From: Acidimicrobiia bacterium
Lineage (GTDB): Bacteria; Actinomycetota; Acidimicrobiia; Acidimicrobiales; Poriferisodalaceae
Assembly (NCBI GenBank): GCA_022821985.1
Contig: JAJECP010000039.1
Span: forward strand, 62,001-126,000
DNA: 64,000 bases
Reading direction: 5' to 3'
Under the pieces are notes generated by a model, which did no database searches, was not told the DNA's origin, and saw nothing but the letters and a program-made list of their open reading frames with translations. This document shows, in pieces, positions 8,968 to 17,652 of this stretch. How positions within the stretch are numbered: position 1 is the stretch's first letter; every line of letters starts with the position of its first letter. The position numbers and the translations under genes were made by a program.

Positions 8968-9552
8968 GTGACCCCTTCCGACCAAGAGTTCGTGAAGCGT
9001 CATGTCGGCGAGGGCTACGAGCCGATGGAACCGATCATTGCCTCGACAGCGGTCGCGGCTCCGCCTGCCGCCGTCTGGGCGGCGATCAGCGCGCCGGGCA
9101 ACCTCACCCGCATTCACCCGTTCTGCGAGCACAACGAGGTGAGCGTGTGGGACGGCGCAGCCAGCCGCGACCATGTCCGCTACTACAGCGGCGTCCACTA
9201 CCAGCGAGAGTTTCTCGACTGGTTCGACGGCGTGGGCTACGACTTGGTGCTCGGCCCGCCCGACGCTCGCACGGCGCTGGTGCGCTGGCGGATCGCCGAG
9301 CCCGGTCCCGAAACGGCCCCGACGGCAGCTGCGGAGACTTCCGGCTGCGAATTCGCCATCAAGGTGGTGGCGCTGCTGCGGCACGATGTTCCCGCAGACC
9401 TGCGCGAGCGCTACGCCGAGCACATGATCCGTCGCCCGCTGCCCTCCTATCTCGACTCAGTCGTGCGCGGCGCCGGCTACGTCGCCGAGACCGGCACCCC
9501 GGTGGCCAAGAATCAGTTCGGCGCCCACCCCATCTACTCGCCAGCCGACTGA
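8968..9552 (+). CDS. SRPBCC-family (START-like) protein
   Basis: The protein (194 aa from the GTG at 8968) has the N-terminal strand IIASTAVAAPPAAVWAAIS followed by NLTRIHPFCEHNEV, the usual opening of polyketide-cyclase/START-like folds that bind hydrophobic ligands. No catalytic assignment is possible. GAGGGG lies seven bases before GTG 8968. An in-frame ATG at 8944 without a ribosome binding site would add eight residues and could serve as a leaderless start. It is divergent from the LysM gene and convergent with the SulP transporter. Confidence 0.7.
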   Translation: MTPSDQEFVKRHVGEGYEPMEPIIASTAVAAPPAAVWAAISAPGNLTRIHPFCEHNEVSVWDGAASRDHVRYYSGVHYQREFLDWFDGVGYDLVLGPPDARTALVRWRIAEPGPETAPTAAAETSGCEFAIKVVALLRHDVPADLRERYAEHMIRRPLPSYLDSVVRGAGYVAETGTPVAKNQFGAHPIYSPAD

Positions 9553-9582
9553 CGCATCGCCGAGCCGAGTCAGACGGGCGGG

Positions 9583-11244
9583 TCAGCTCGTCTCGGGCAG
9601 GCCCAGCAGTCGGCGGGCCAGCATCCGCGCTTCGTCCAGCGTGGCCACGATGCGGTCGTGAGGCACTTGGCCCAGCACGTCCAGCGCTTGGAGGCTGGTG
9701 GCGGGCGCGCCGTCGAGACCGAGCAGGATGACCTCGGTGCCTGAGGCCTCCGCAGTGTCGAGCAGGCGCTCGACGACGAGCGCAGCGCTGTCGTCCATGT
9801 GCACGGTGTCGGCGAAGTCGATGATGACCACCTCGTGCTCGGCGATGTCGGCGCCCAAGATGTCGATGAGGCTCTTCGAGGAGGCCACGGTGAACGTGCC
9901 CCGCAGCGCCACCAAACCGGCCCGTGCCGAGAAGACGACGCCGTCGTCTGAGCTGTCGGCACCCTCGGCGTCGGCGCCCAGGAAGCTCTGGTCGAGCAGG
10001 GGTACCGACACCACGTTGTCGAGCTGGAGCCGCTCGAACTGGCGTGCTGCCGACATGGCCGCCACGATGAGCCCGATGGCCACGGCCGTGATGAGGTCGA
10101 GCACCACAGTCAGCACCATGGTGATGCCCATGATCATCAAGTGCTCGCGCTGCACCCGGCGCAGCCGCTTCAGGAAGCGCCAGTCCACGATGTCCCAGCC
10201 GACCTTCAGCAGAATGCCTGCGAGGGCGGCGAGCGGTATCGACTCCACATAGCTTCCGGCGCCCAGCACCAGCGCCAGCAGCACCAGTGCACGCAGCGCA
10301 CCCGAGACGCGGGTGCTGCCCCCGGCGCGGATGTTCACCACCGTGCCCACCGTGGCCCCCGCGCCGGGAAGGCCGCCGACCAGCCCGGTCGCGATGTTGC
10401 CCAAGCCTTGGCCGATGAGCTCCTGGTTCGGATTGTGCCGGGTGCGGGTCATCGAGTCGGCGATCAGCGATGTCAGCAGGCTGTCCACCGCGCCGAGCAG
10501 GGCCAGTGTCACAGCAGGCTGCACTGCGCCGGCCAGCGCCCCCACCGACAGTGCGGGTGCGGTGAACTCTGGCAACCCGGTCGGCACCTCCCCGATGACC
10601 GGTGCCTCTGCCAGCCACAGCACCCCCAGCAGCGTGCCGACCGCGAGTGCAGCCAGCGTTGCGGGGAACCACCGGCTGAGTTGCGCCGGCCAGAAGATGC
10701 ACACGCCGAGGCTCACTGCGGCGATGGCAACGGCGCTGGCGTTGATGTCCGCGAGGGCGTCGGGCCAGGCTCGCATCACCTCCAGCGGACCGCCGTCGGC
10801 CGACGCCGCGCCCAGCGCAGGCAGGGTCTGCAGGATGATGATGATGATGCCGACGCCCGACATGAAACCCGAGATCACCGAGTACGGCGTGTAGGACACG
10901 AAGCGCCCGAATCGCAGCACGCCGAGCAGCGCCTGGATGATCCCTGCCATGACCACCACCGTGAGGGCCTCGGAGAGGGTTGAGGCATGGTCGGTGATGA
11001 CCACGGCCATCGCCACCGCCATCGGCCCGGTGGGCCCTGAGATCTGCGAGCGCGTCCCGCCGAAGACCGCAGCGAAGAAGCCGAGCGCGATGGCGCCGTA
11101 CAGGCCCGCCATGGCCCCGAGCCCGGATGCCACCCCGAACGCCAAGGCGACGGGCAAGCCGATCACGGCCGTGGTGATGCCGCCGAAGATGTCGCCGCGC
11201 AGCGTCGCGAGGTCGTACGAAGCGCGCGCCTGCCGTAGCTGCAA
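9583..11244 (-). CDS. SulP-family inorganic anion transporter with STAS domain
   Basis: The 553-residue membrane protein begins with the conserved DIFGGITTAVIGLPVALAFGVASG segment, has about ten hydrophobic helices over residues 20-410 including GLPGAGATVGTVVNIRAGG, and ends with a cytoplasmic STAS domain (about 430-545, with DFADTVHMDDSAALVVERLL). SulP proteins carry sulfate, bicarbonate or dicarboxylates by symport or exchange; the substrate cannot be read from sequence. The start is a TTG at 11244 preceded by GGGGGA. No carbonic anhydrase or sulfate assimilation gene is adjacent. Confidence 0.9.
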   Translation of the reverse strand: MQLRQARASYDLATLRGDIFGGITTAVIGLPVALAFGVASGLGAMAGLYGAIALGFFAAVFGGTRSQISGPTGPMAVAMAVVITDHASTLSEALTVVVMAGIIQALLGVLRFGRFVSYTPYSVISGFMSGVGIIIIILQTLPALGAASADGGPLEVMRAWPDALADINASAVAIAAVSLGVCIFWPAQLSRWFPATLAALAVGTLLGVLWLAEAPVIGEVPTGLPEFTAPALSVGALAGAVQPAVTLALLGAVDSLLTSLIADSMTRTRHNPNQELIGQGLGNIATGLVGGLPGAGATVGTVVNIRAGGSTRVSGALRALVLLALVLGAGSYVESIPLAALAGILLKVGWDIVDWRFLKRLRRVQREHLMIMGITMVLTVVLDLITAVAIGLIVAAMSAARQFERLQLDNVVSVPLLDQSFLGADAEGADSSDDGVVFSARAGLVALRGTFTVASSKSLIDILGADIAEHEVVIIDFADTVHMDDSAALVVERLLDTAEASGTEVILLGLDGAPATSLQALDVLGQVPHDRIVATLDEARMLARRLLGLPETS

Positions 11245-11379
11245 CCGTCCCCCAGCGTCTATGCCGCGCCCTGCGGCTGATCTGCCCCGCAGACACTATG
11301 CGCGCACGCATCCGCGGCCCGCGGCATCGCCCGGCGGCCCACAAGCGCCGGCGAGGGCCGCGCACTAGGTTGCCGCGGC

Positions 11380-12156
11380 ATGGGTGAGTTTTGTCATGCG
11401 GAACGCGACGGGCACCTGTTCGTCGTGACGATCAACCGGCCGGAGCGGATGAATGCGCTGCACCCGCCGGGCAATGCCGAGATGTCGGACCTGTTCGACG
11501 AATTCCAGAACGATCCGGAGCTGTGGGTCGCGATCGTGACCGGAGAAGGCGACCGTGCCTTCTCGGCGGGCAACGACCTGCGGTACCAGGCCGAGGGCGG
11601 CGATCGGTCGGCGATGCCGTCGTCAGGCTTCGGCGGCCTGACGTCACGCTGGGATCTCGACAAGCCCGTCATCGCGGCCGTGAACGGCGTGGCGATGGGC
11701 GGCGGATTCGAGATCGCGTTGGCCTGCGACATCATCGTGGCATCGGAGAATGCGCTGCTCGCGCTGCCTGAGCCCAAGGTGGGGCTCGCCGCGCTGGCGG
11801 GCGGCGTCCATCGCCTGCCGCGCCACATCGGGTTGAAGCGCGCGATGAGCATGATGCTGACCGGCCGCCACGTGCCCGCTGCCGAGGCCAAGGAGATGGG
11901 CATCGCGGCCGAGGTGGTCCCCCAGGGCGAGGCGCTCGCATGTGCTCGCCGCTGGGCCGAAATGGTGCTGGAGTGCTCGCCGATGTCGATCCGGGCCACC
12001 AAGCAGGCCGCTATGGCTGGTCTCAACGAGGCCAGCGTTCAGGCTGCACATGAAGGTCGCTACGAGGCAGTGCGCGCCATGAACAACAGCGCCGACTACA
12101 TCGAAGGCCCGCGGGCATTCTCGGAGAAGCGACCGCCCCAATGGCAGGGCCGCTAG
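11380..12156 (+). CDS. Enoyl-CoA hydratase/isomerase (crotonase) family protein
   Basis: The 258-residue crotonase has both oxyanion-hole segments, AFSAGNDLRYQ and GVAMGGGFEIALACDII, and the catalytic-region LALPEPKVGLAALAGGVHRLPR. Members hydrate enoyl-CoAs or perform related acyl-CoA chemistry. It is divergent from the SulP gene and convergent with the mgsC-like gene, with a strong inverted repeat in between. No fatty-acid oxidation operon surrounds it, so the substrate is open. Confidence 0.88.
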   Translation: MGEFCHAERDGHLFVVTINRPERMNALHPPGNAEMSDLFDEFQNDPELWVAIVTGEGDRAFSAGNDLRYQAEGGDRSAMPSSGFGGLTSRWDLDKPVIAAVNGVAMGGGFEIALACDIIVASENALLALPEPKVGLAALAGGVHRLPRHIGLKRAMSMMLTGRHVPAAEAKEMGIAAEVVPQGEALACARRWAEMVLECSPMSIRATKQAAMAGLNEASVQAAHEGRYEAVRAMNNSADYIEGPRAFSEKRPPQWQGR

Positions 12157-12188
12157 CTCGCCTGCAGCTTCTATAGTTGCGATTGCAA

Positions 12189-12241
12189 GTGCGTCGCCCC
12201 CAGGCGCTTCCCTGCTATGAGCGGTGTCAGGGGCGACGCAC
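12189..12241. terminator. Candidate bidirectional terminator (12-bp perfect inverted repeat)
   Basis: GTGCGTCGCCCC (12189-12200) is exactly complementary to GGGGCGACGCAC (12230-12241) with a 29-base loop. It lies in the 134-base gap between the convergent crotonase and mgsC-like genes. No T run follows, as is common for actinobacterial terminators. Confidence 0.55.
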
Positions 12242-12290
12242 CGGCGCGTTAACCTACTGATACGGCCGAGACTCGAACCACTGAATTAGT

Positions 12291-13676
12291 TCAGTCGACG
12301 CCGGGCACCCAGCCGGTGCCGGCCAATGGCACTTTGGCCATGGCCGCGGCTTCGACGGTGAGCGCGGCCAAGTCTTCGGGCTCCAGGTTCAGCACATGCG
12401 ACTTGCCGTTGGCGCGGGCCAGGATCTGGGTCTCGATGGTGAGCACCTGCAGGTAGTTGGCCAGGCGTCGCCCCGCCAGCACTGGGTCGAGCCGGGCCGA
12501 CAACTCCGGGTCCTGTGTAGTGATCCCAGCCGGGTCGGTGCCGGCTTGGAAATCCTCCCAATAACCGGCTGAGGTGCCCAGCTCGCGGTACTCGGCCTCG
12601 TAAGCGGGGTCGTTGTCGCCGATGGCGATCAGCGCGGCGGTGCCGATCGACGCGGCGTCGGCACCGAGCGCCAGCGCCTTGGCCACATCGGCCCCCGATC
12701 GGAAACCGCCCGCGGCAATCAGCTTCACCTCACGGCGGTGGACGCCGAGCTCGCGCAGCGCCCGCACAGCCTCGGGAATGGCAGCGATCGTCGGGATGCC
12801 GACGTGTTCGATGAACACATCCTGAGTGGCGGCCGTGCCGCCCTGCATGCCGTCCACCACCACGGCATCGGCGCCGGCCTTCACCGCCAGCGCGGTGTCG
12901 TAGTAGGGCCGCGCCGCGCCCACTTTCACGTAGATCGGCACCTGCCAGTCGGTGATCTCGCGCAGCTCGCCGATCTTGATCTCCAGGTCGTCGGGCCCGG
13001 TCCAGTCCGGGTGGCGGCAGGCCGAGCGCTGGTCGATCCCGGTGGGCAGCGTGCGCATCTCGGCCACCCGTTCGGTGATCTTCTGGCCCAGCAGCATCCC
13101 GCCGCCGCCGGGCTTGGCGCCTTGGCCCACCACCACTTCGATGGCGTCGGCTGCCCGCAGATCGTCGGGGTTCATGCCGTAGCGCGACGGCAGGTACTGG
13201 TAGACGAGCACTGACGAGTGCTCGCGCTCCTCGGCGGTCATGCCGCCGTCGCCAGTAGTCGTGGAGGTCCCGGCGGCCGATGCTCCCCGACCGAGCGCCT
13301 CCTTGGCCTGGGCCGACAGCGAGCCGAAGCTCATGCCGGCGATGGTGACGGGAATCCGGAGATGCACTGGGCGCTCGGCCCGCTCCTCGCCGATCACCAC
13401 GTCGGTGCCGCACGCCTCGCGGTATCCCTCCAGCGGGTAGCGCGACATCGACGCGCCGAGGAAGACCAGGTCGTCGAGGGTCGGCAGGCGGCGCTTGGCG
13501 CCCCAGCCGCGGATGCGGTAGATGCCGGTATTGGCAGCCCGGCGGATCTCGGCGATCACGTTGCGGTCGAACGTGTGCGACTCGCGCAGGTGCCAGTTCT
13601 GGGGGTCGTCGGCGGCGAGTGGGTCGAGATCTCCCGCAGGCGTCCCGCCCGGTGCCCCGTTCGGTGTCGTGCTCAC
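12291..13676 (-). CDS. mgsC: Glutamate-synthase-like FMN subunit (MgsC/GlxD type)
   Basis: This 461-residue protein matches glutamate synthase domain 2, the FMN-containing synthase barrel. The flavin site region reads VVVDGMQGGTAATQDVFIEHVG, and AAGGFRSGADVAKALALGAD is the typical second phosphate-binding stretch; GQGAKPGGGGMLLGQKI lines the substrate loop. In N-methylglutamate synthase and in GlxBCD systems this subunit works with separate amidotransferase and GXGXG subunits, exactly the genes found upstream. It starts at GTG 13676, overlapping the mgsB stop by four bases, so translation is probably coupled. True glutamate synthase activity remains an alternative to N-methylglutamate synthesis. 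Confidence 0.82.
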   Translation of the reverse strand: MSTTPNGAPGGTPAGDLDPLAADDPQNWHLRESHTFDRNVIAEIRRAANTGIYRIRGWGAKRRLPTLDDLVFLGASMSRYPLEGYREACGTDVVIGEERAERPVHLRIPVTIAGMSFGSLSAQAKEALGRGASAAGTSTTTGDGGMTAEEREHSSVLVYQYLPSRYGMNPDDLRAADAIEVVVGQGAKPGGGGMLLGQKITERVAEMRTLPTGIDQRSACRHPDWTGPDDLEIKIGELREITDWQVPIYVKVGAARPYYDTALAVKAGADAVVVDGMQGGTAATQDVFIEHVGIPTIAAIPEAVRALRELGVHRREVKLIAAGGFRSGADVAKALALGADAASIGTAALIAIGDNDPAYEAEYRELGTSAGYWEDFQAGTDPAGITTQDPELSARLDPVLAGRRLANYLQVLTIETQILARANGKSHVLNLEPEDLAALTVEAAAMAKVPLAGTGWVPGVD

Positions 13677-14404
13677 CGGTGATCACCGCCTGCCGCCCGC
13701 GCCGCTGCCTCCGCGGCGTCTACGTCGTCGATCGTGAAGTTGTAGAGGCGTCGGGCCGAGCCATAGCGGCGGAAGTCGCCGGGGTCGGCCCCGCTGGCTG
13801 GTTCACCAGCGGCGGCAAGCAGCCTGCCCAACGTGTCGAGATGTTCGGGACGGACCTCCTTCTCGACGCAGTCGGCGCCGAGCGACTCCACATCGCCCCG
13901 CACGAAGAGCTGTGCCTCGTAGATGGAATCGCCTAAGTCGGCTGCTGCGTCGCCGCAGACCACCAGATTCCCGGCTTGGGCCATGAACGCGCTCATGTGG
14001 CCGACATTGCCGCCGACCACGATGTCGACGCCCTTCATGGAGATACCGCAGCGAGCACCCGAGTTGCCGCCCACGACCAGGAGGCCGCCGCAACCCGTGG
14101 CACCCGCTGACATGGTTGCGTTGCCGGTGATGTGCACCTCGCCCGACATGATGTTCTCGGCGAGGCCGGTGCTGGCGTTGCCTTCCACTCGCACTCTGCC
14201 CTGCTGATGCATGCCGGCGCAGTAGTAGCCCACCGAGCCCCGCACCACCACGTCGATGTCGGCGGTGATCCCGCAGGCCACCGCATGGGTACCACGCGGG
14301 TTGATCACCTCGAATGACGCCCCGTCGGCGGCATCGTGCAGCGCCTGGTTGAGGCTTCGCCGGGTCAACTCGGCCAAGTCGAAGCTCCGAACGGCACCCC
14401 TCAC
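13673..14404 (-). CDS. mgsB: GXGXG-domain subunit of glutamate-synthase-like complex (MgsB/GlxC type)
   Basis: The 243-residue protein is a single beta-helical GXGXG domain, the C-terminal domain of glutamate synthase as a separate polypeptide. Its turns recur as VEGNASTGLAENIMSGEV, ITGNATMSAGATGCGG, VVGGNSGARCGISMKG and VGGNVGHMSAFM. The domain is structural and helps organise the ammonia tunnel and domain contacts. GTG 14404 is chosen because it overlaps the mgsA stop as GTGA; an in-frame GTG at 14419 would add five residues. Confidence 0.82.
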   Translation of the reverse strand: MRGAVRSFDLAELTRRSLNQALHDAADGASFEVINPRGTHAVACGITADIDVVVRGSVGYYCAGMHQQGRVRVEGNASTGLAENIMSGEVHITGNATMSAGATGCGGLLVVGGNSGARCGISMKGVDIVVGGNVGHMSAFMAQAGNLVVCGDAAADLGDSIYEAQLFVRGDVESLGADCVEKEVRPEHLDTLGRLLAAAGEPASGADPGDFRRYGSARRLYNFTIDDVDAAEAAARAAGGDHR

Positions 14405-15300
14405 GCGGCCAGGCTCCACGAGTAGATGCGAGCTGGCTCCGGCTCCCAGATGTCGGCGTCTGCGGCGCCGGGCAGGCGAGCGATGGCCCGGTACTCAGAC
14501 GACATGGCGACCCAGTCGTCGGTCTCTGCCACCACCGCGGGCTTGCAGGCGATGGGGTCGCGCAGGATGGCGAAGCCGTCGGCCACGCCGATGGCGAAGG
14601 TGTAGAAGCCGTCGAGATCGTCGAGAGCCCCTACCAGCGCCTCGGAGATGCTGTCACCGGAGCGGATCCGCCACGACAGGTAGCCGGCGGCCACCTCCGA
14701 GTCGTTCTCCGTCTGGAACGACTCGCCGTGGGCCTCCAGGAACCGGCGCAGGCGGTTGTGGTTGGACAGCGACCCGTTGTGCACCAGGCAGGTATCGGCG
14801 CCGGTGGCGAACGGGTGCGAACCGGCCGTCGTGATCGCGGACTCGGTGGCCATGCGGGTATGGGCCAATGCGTGCGTGCCGGTGCGCGACGCCAGGTCGT
14901 AGCGCTCTGCCACCTGGTCGGGGTAGCCCACCGCCTTGTACAGCTCGATCTGGCTGCCGTAGGCCAGAACTGTCGCGCCGGCCACGTGGTCGATGAGCCA
15001 CTGGCGGGCTGCCCGGCCGTCGCCGTCGGTGGAGAACACCGCGTGGTCGTGCACGGCCCGGACCGTCACCTCAGCGGCCAGCGCTGCCTCCAGGTCGGCA
15101 GCCACCGGTGCCCAGTCCACGGACAGCCCTTCGGCCAGCACGGTGATACGGGTTCGATCCGGAGTGCCGGCGTCGTACACCGCGAACCCGGCGCTGTCGG
15201 GGCCGCGATCGCCCATCTCGCCCAGCATCACCTCGGTCAGCCGGCCCAGTTCGTGCCGGTGCGTCTCGGTCTTGCAGAACAGGCCCACAATCCCGCACAT
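14401..15300 (-). CDS. mgsA: Class II glutamine amidotransferase subunit (MgsA/GlxB type)
   Basis: The protein (299 aa) starts MCGIVGLFCK, giving the N-terminal nucleophile Cys2 after Met removal. It contains the Ntn-amidotransferase segments LAHTRMATESAIT and CLVHNGSLSNHNRLR (glutamine-binding Asn-Gly). It would hydrolyse glutamine and pass ammonia to the FMN subunit. It is the first gene of the leftward three-gene operon (mgsA-mgsB-mgsC, each junction a GTGA overlap) and is divergent from the glutamine-synthetase-like gene 184 bases away, an arrangement suggesting shared regulation. Confidence 0.85.
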   Translation of the reverse strand: MCGIVGLFCKTETHRHELGRLTEVMLGEMGDRGPDSAGFAVYDAGTPDRTRITVLAEGLSVDWAPVAADLEAALAAEVTVRAVHDHAVFSTDGDGRAARQWLIDHVAGATVLAYGSQIELYKAVGYPDQVAERYDLASRTGTHALAHTRMATESAITTAGSHPFATGADTCLVHNGSLSNHNRLRRFLEAHGESFQTENDSEVAAGYLSWRIRSGDSISEALVGALDDLDGFYTFAIGVADGFAILRDPIACKPAVVAETDDWVAMSSEYRAIARLPGAADADIWEPEPARIYSWSLAA

Positions 15301-15484
15301 GGCGCACCCCCAGCCCCACGATCCCCGTGTCTGTCCGTCGAGCCTCCCGCACCGTAGCGCTTCGCCTCCTGGGGCCAGATGCCTGCGGGGTCCATCCAGG
15401 CTGTCTGGATTCGTTGACTACTGTGCGCGCGGGGCATGGCCGATGATCTGACGGCCTCAATCCGAACATGCCGGGGGGCGAATC

Positions 15485-16864
15485 ATGAGCAGCGCGACCG
15501 ACGCACTCGAAGAGATCCGAGCCAAGACTGAAGCCGACGGCGTGGAGTTCATCTACGCCATGTTCGTGGAGATGCACGGAAAGCCGTGCGCCAAGCTGGT
15601 GCCGGTCAGCGCGCTGGAGGGCTTGATGAGCGACGGGGCCGGATTCGCCGGCTTCGCCGCAGGCCCGATGGGTCAAGACCCGTCCAGCCCCGACATCCTG
15701 GCCCTGCCCGATCCCGCCTCGTACACCCAACTTCCGTGGCAGCCGAACGTGGCTGCCATGCAGTGCGACCCCACCGTGGAGGGCGAGCTGTGGCCGTATG
15801 CGCCGCGGGTGATCCTGCGCCGGGCGCTGGAGGCAGCGGCCGAGCGCAACCTGGTGCTCAAGTGCGGCGTGGAGGCCGAATACTCGCTGGTGGTGCGCAA
15901 CGAGGACGGCTCCCTGGCCGTGGCGGACGACCGCGACAACCTGACCCTGCCGTGCTACGACGCTCGCGGGCTCACCCGCATGCTGCCGCACCTCGAAGCG
16001 GTGTCGAAGAACCTCGACGCCATGGGGTGGGGCAACTACGCCAACGATCACGAGGACGCCAACGGCCAGTACGAGCAGAACTGGCTGTACTCAGACGCTC
16101 TGACCACCGCCGACCGGCTGATCCTGTTCCGCCTGATGGTGCACACCCTGGCCCAGCGCGACGGCCGCTACGCCACCTTCATGCCCAAGCCATTCGCCGA
16201 CAAGACCGGCAATGGGCTGCACACCCACCTGAGCCTGTGGACTGCTGACACTGACGATCCGCTGTTCATCGGCGGCACCGCCGGAGGCGCCGACACCAAG
16301 GGCCTGGGCCTGAGCGACATGGCATACAAGTTCGTGGGCGGGCTGCTGCGTCATGCCCGCTCGCTGGTGGCGGTGGTGTGCCCGATCGTCAACTCCTACA
16401 AGCGCATGGGCGTGGGCGCACCCACCTCGGGAGCCACGTGGGCGCCGGCATATGCCGCCTACGGCGGCAACAACCGCACCCAGATGATCCGCATCCCCGA
16501 GCCCGACCGGATCGAGATCCGCCTGGGCGACGGGGCCGCCAACCCGTACCTGATGTTCGCTGCGTACCTGGCCTGCGGGCTCGACGGCATCGACAACGAC
16601 ATCGACCCGGGCGAGCCGAATACGGACAACCTGCACGCGATGTCTGCCGACGAGGTGGCGGCGAAAGGGATTGTGGTGCTGCCGCCCACGCTGCTGCACG
16701 CAGCCGAGGAGATGGCGACCTCCGAGGTGCTTGGGGCCGGGCTGGGCGACACCGCCGAGGGCCCGTACCGCGACTACTTCGTACAAACCAAGAAGGCAGA
16801 ATTCCTGGCACATCACAGCGTCGTCACCGCCGGCGAGGTCGACCAGTACCTCACCCTGTTCTGA
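15485..16864 (+). CDS. Type III glutamine synthetase / gamma-glutamylmethylamide synthetase-like enzyme
   Basis: This is a 459-residue glutamine-synthetase-fold ligase. Visible active-site motifs are GVEAEYS (metal ligands), NGLHTHLSLW (ammonia and glutamate site) and RIEIRLGDGAANPYL (ATP and glutamate binding). It lacks the adenylylation region of GlnA-I. Next to mgsABC homologues the best-known relatives are GmaS (glutamate + methylamine to gamma-glutamylmethylamide) and GlnT. The context favours an amine-activating ligase, but the amine cannot be named. ATG 15485 follows GGGGGGCG. The cysteine-dioxygenase-like gene begins 12 bases after its stop, so the two are probably co-transcribed. Confidence 0.85.
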   Translation: MSSATDALEEIRAKTEADGVEFIYAMFVEMHGKPCAKLVPVSALEGLMSDGAGFAGFAAGPMGQDPSSPDILALPDPASYTQLPWQPNVAAMQCDPTVEGELWPYAPRVILRRALEAAAERNLVLKCGVEAEYSLVVRNEDGSLAVADDRDNLTLPCYDARGLTRMLPHLEAVSKNLDAMGWGNYANDHEDANGQYEQNWLYSDALTTADRLILFRLMVHTLAQRDGRYATFMPKPFADKTGNGLHTHLSLWTADTDDPLFIGGTAGGADTKGLGLSDMAYKFVGGLLRHARSLVAVVCPIVNSYKRMGVGAPTSGATWAPAYAAYGGNNRTQMIRIPEPDRIEIRLGDGAANPYLMFAAYLACGLDGIDNDIDPGEPNTDNLHAMSADEVAAKGIVVLPPTLLHAAEEMATSEVLGAGLGDTAEGPYRDYFVQTKKAEFLAHHSVVTAGEVDQYLTLF

Positions 16865-16876
16865 GAGGATGAGCCC

Positions 16877-17509
16877 ATGAGTGCATCGGATGCCGCGGAG
16901 AACAGGGCTTCGGAGCGGGCCGCAGTGGTCGCGGACGCGATGGATGACATTGCCAAGATCGATGCGCATGGCCGTGAGCACGGCGGCATCGACCGGGCCG
17001 GTATCGCCCGCATCAAGGAACGGCTGCTGGAGCTCGCCACCCACGAGCACCTGTTCCCGGCCGAGGACTTCCCGCCGCCCGACGGCGAGCGCGGCTCGCG
17101 CAACTACCGCCTGGCGCAGAGCGACGACGGCACGCTGGCGCTGTATGTCCAGAGCGTCGCTGAAGGCACTTCCGCCCCGCCGCATGAACACCTCACCTGG
17201 GCGGTCATCGTGGGCATGCGCGGACAGGAGCTGAACCGCTTCTACGACTGCTGCGCCGGCGAGGGCGAGCCGCACGTCGAACGCGAGGAGGTGGTCGAGC
17301 GCGGCACCGGCGTCGCGATGCTCGGTCACGACGTGCACTCGATTCACATCGAGGGCGCCTCGACCAACTTCCACTGCTACGGGCTGGCAATGGAGAACAT
17401 GACCGGTCGCCGCTACTGGAACGCCGAAGAAGGCGAGTGGCGGATCTTCACCGACACGAGCAGCGTCATCGAGGCGCGCCCGGGCTACCCAGCAACGGCC
17501 GCTGCCTGA
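16877..17509 (+). CDS. Cysteine-dioxygenase-like cupin
   Basis: The 210-residue protein carries a cupin core with iron-ligand candidates HEH in APPHEHLTWAVIVG and a distal histidine in LGHDVHSIHIEG, the pattern of the thiol dioxygenase (CDO) superfamily. Such enzymes oxidise a thiol to a sulfinate with O2. The start ATG 16877 has GAGAGGA upstream. It follows the glutamine-synthetase-like gene by 12 bases and precedes a multi-domain rhodanese by 143 bases, so a sulfur-containing amine or thiol may be the shared substrate; that is inference. Confidence 0.75.
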   Translation: MSASDAAENRASERAAVVADAMDDIAKIDAHGREHGGIDRAGIARIKERLLELATHEHLFPAEDFPPPDGERGSRNYRLAQSDDGTLALYVQSVAEGTSAPPHEHLTWAVIVGMRGQELNRFYDCCAGEGEPHVEREEVVERGTGVAMLGHDVHSIHIEGASTNFHCYGLAMENMTGRRYWNAEEGEWRIFTDTSSVIEARPGYPATAAA

Positions 17510-17652
17510 ACTGTCACCGGTGCGGCTAGAGCCGAGCGGCCCGTGATCCCAATCGCATGAGCACGGGGAACAAGAGCGGGAGCCAAGGAGCGGCGCTGTG
17601 AGAAGGTTCGCCAGACCACGCATCCTCGCGCCCCGGCGTCGAGGGATGTCTG

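Noticed and set aside
15301..15484. Divergent promoters between mgsA and the glutamine-synthetase-like gene
   Set aside because: TTGACT at 15414 and TACTGT at 15419 are present, but no hexamer pair has a 16-18 base spacer, so no promoter was called.
15485..16864. Assignment of this gene as the main nitrogen-assimilation glutamine synthetase (glnA)
   Set aside because: It is the shorter type III/GmaS form, lacks the adenylylation region, and stands beside an mgsABC-like operon.
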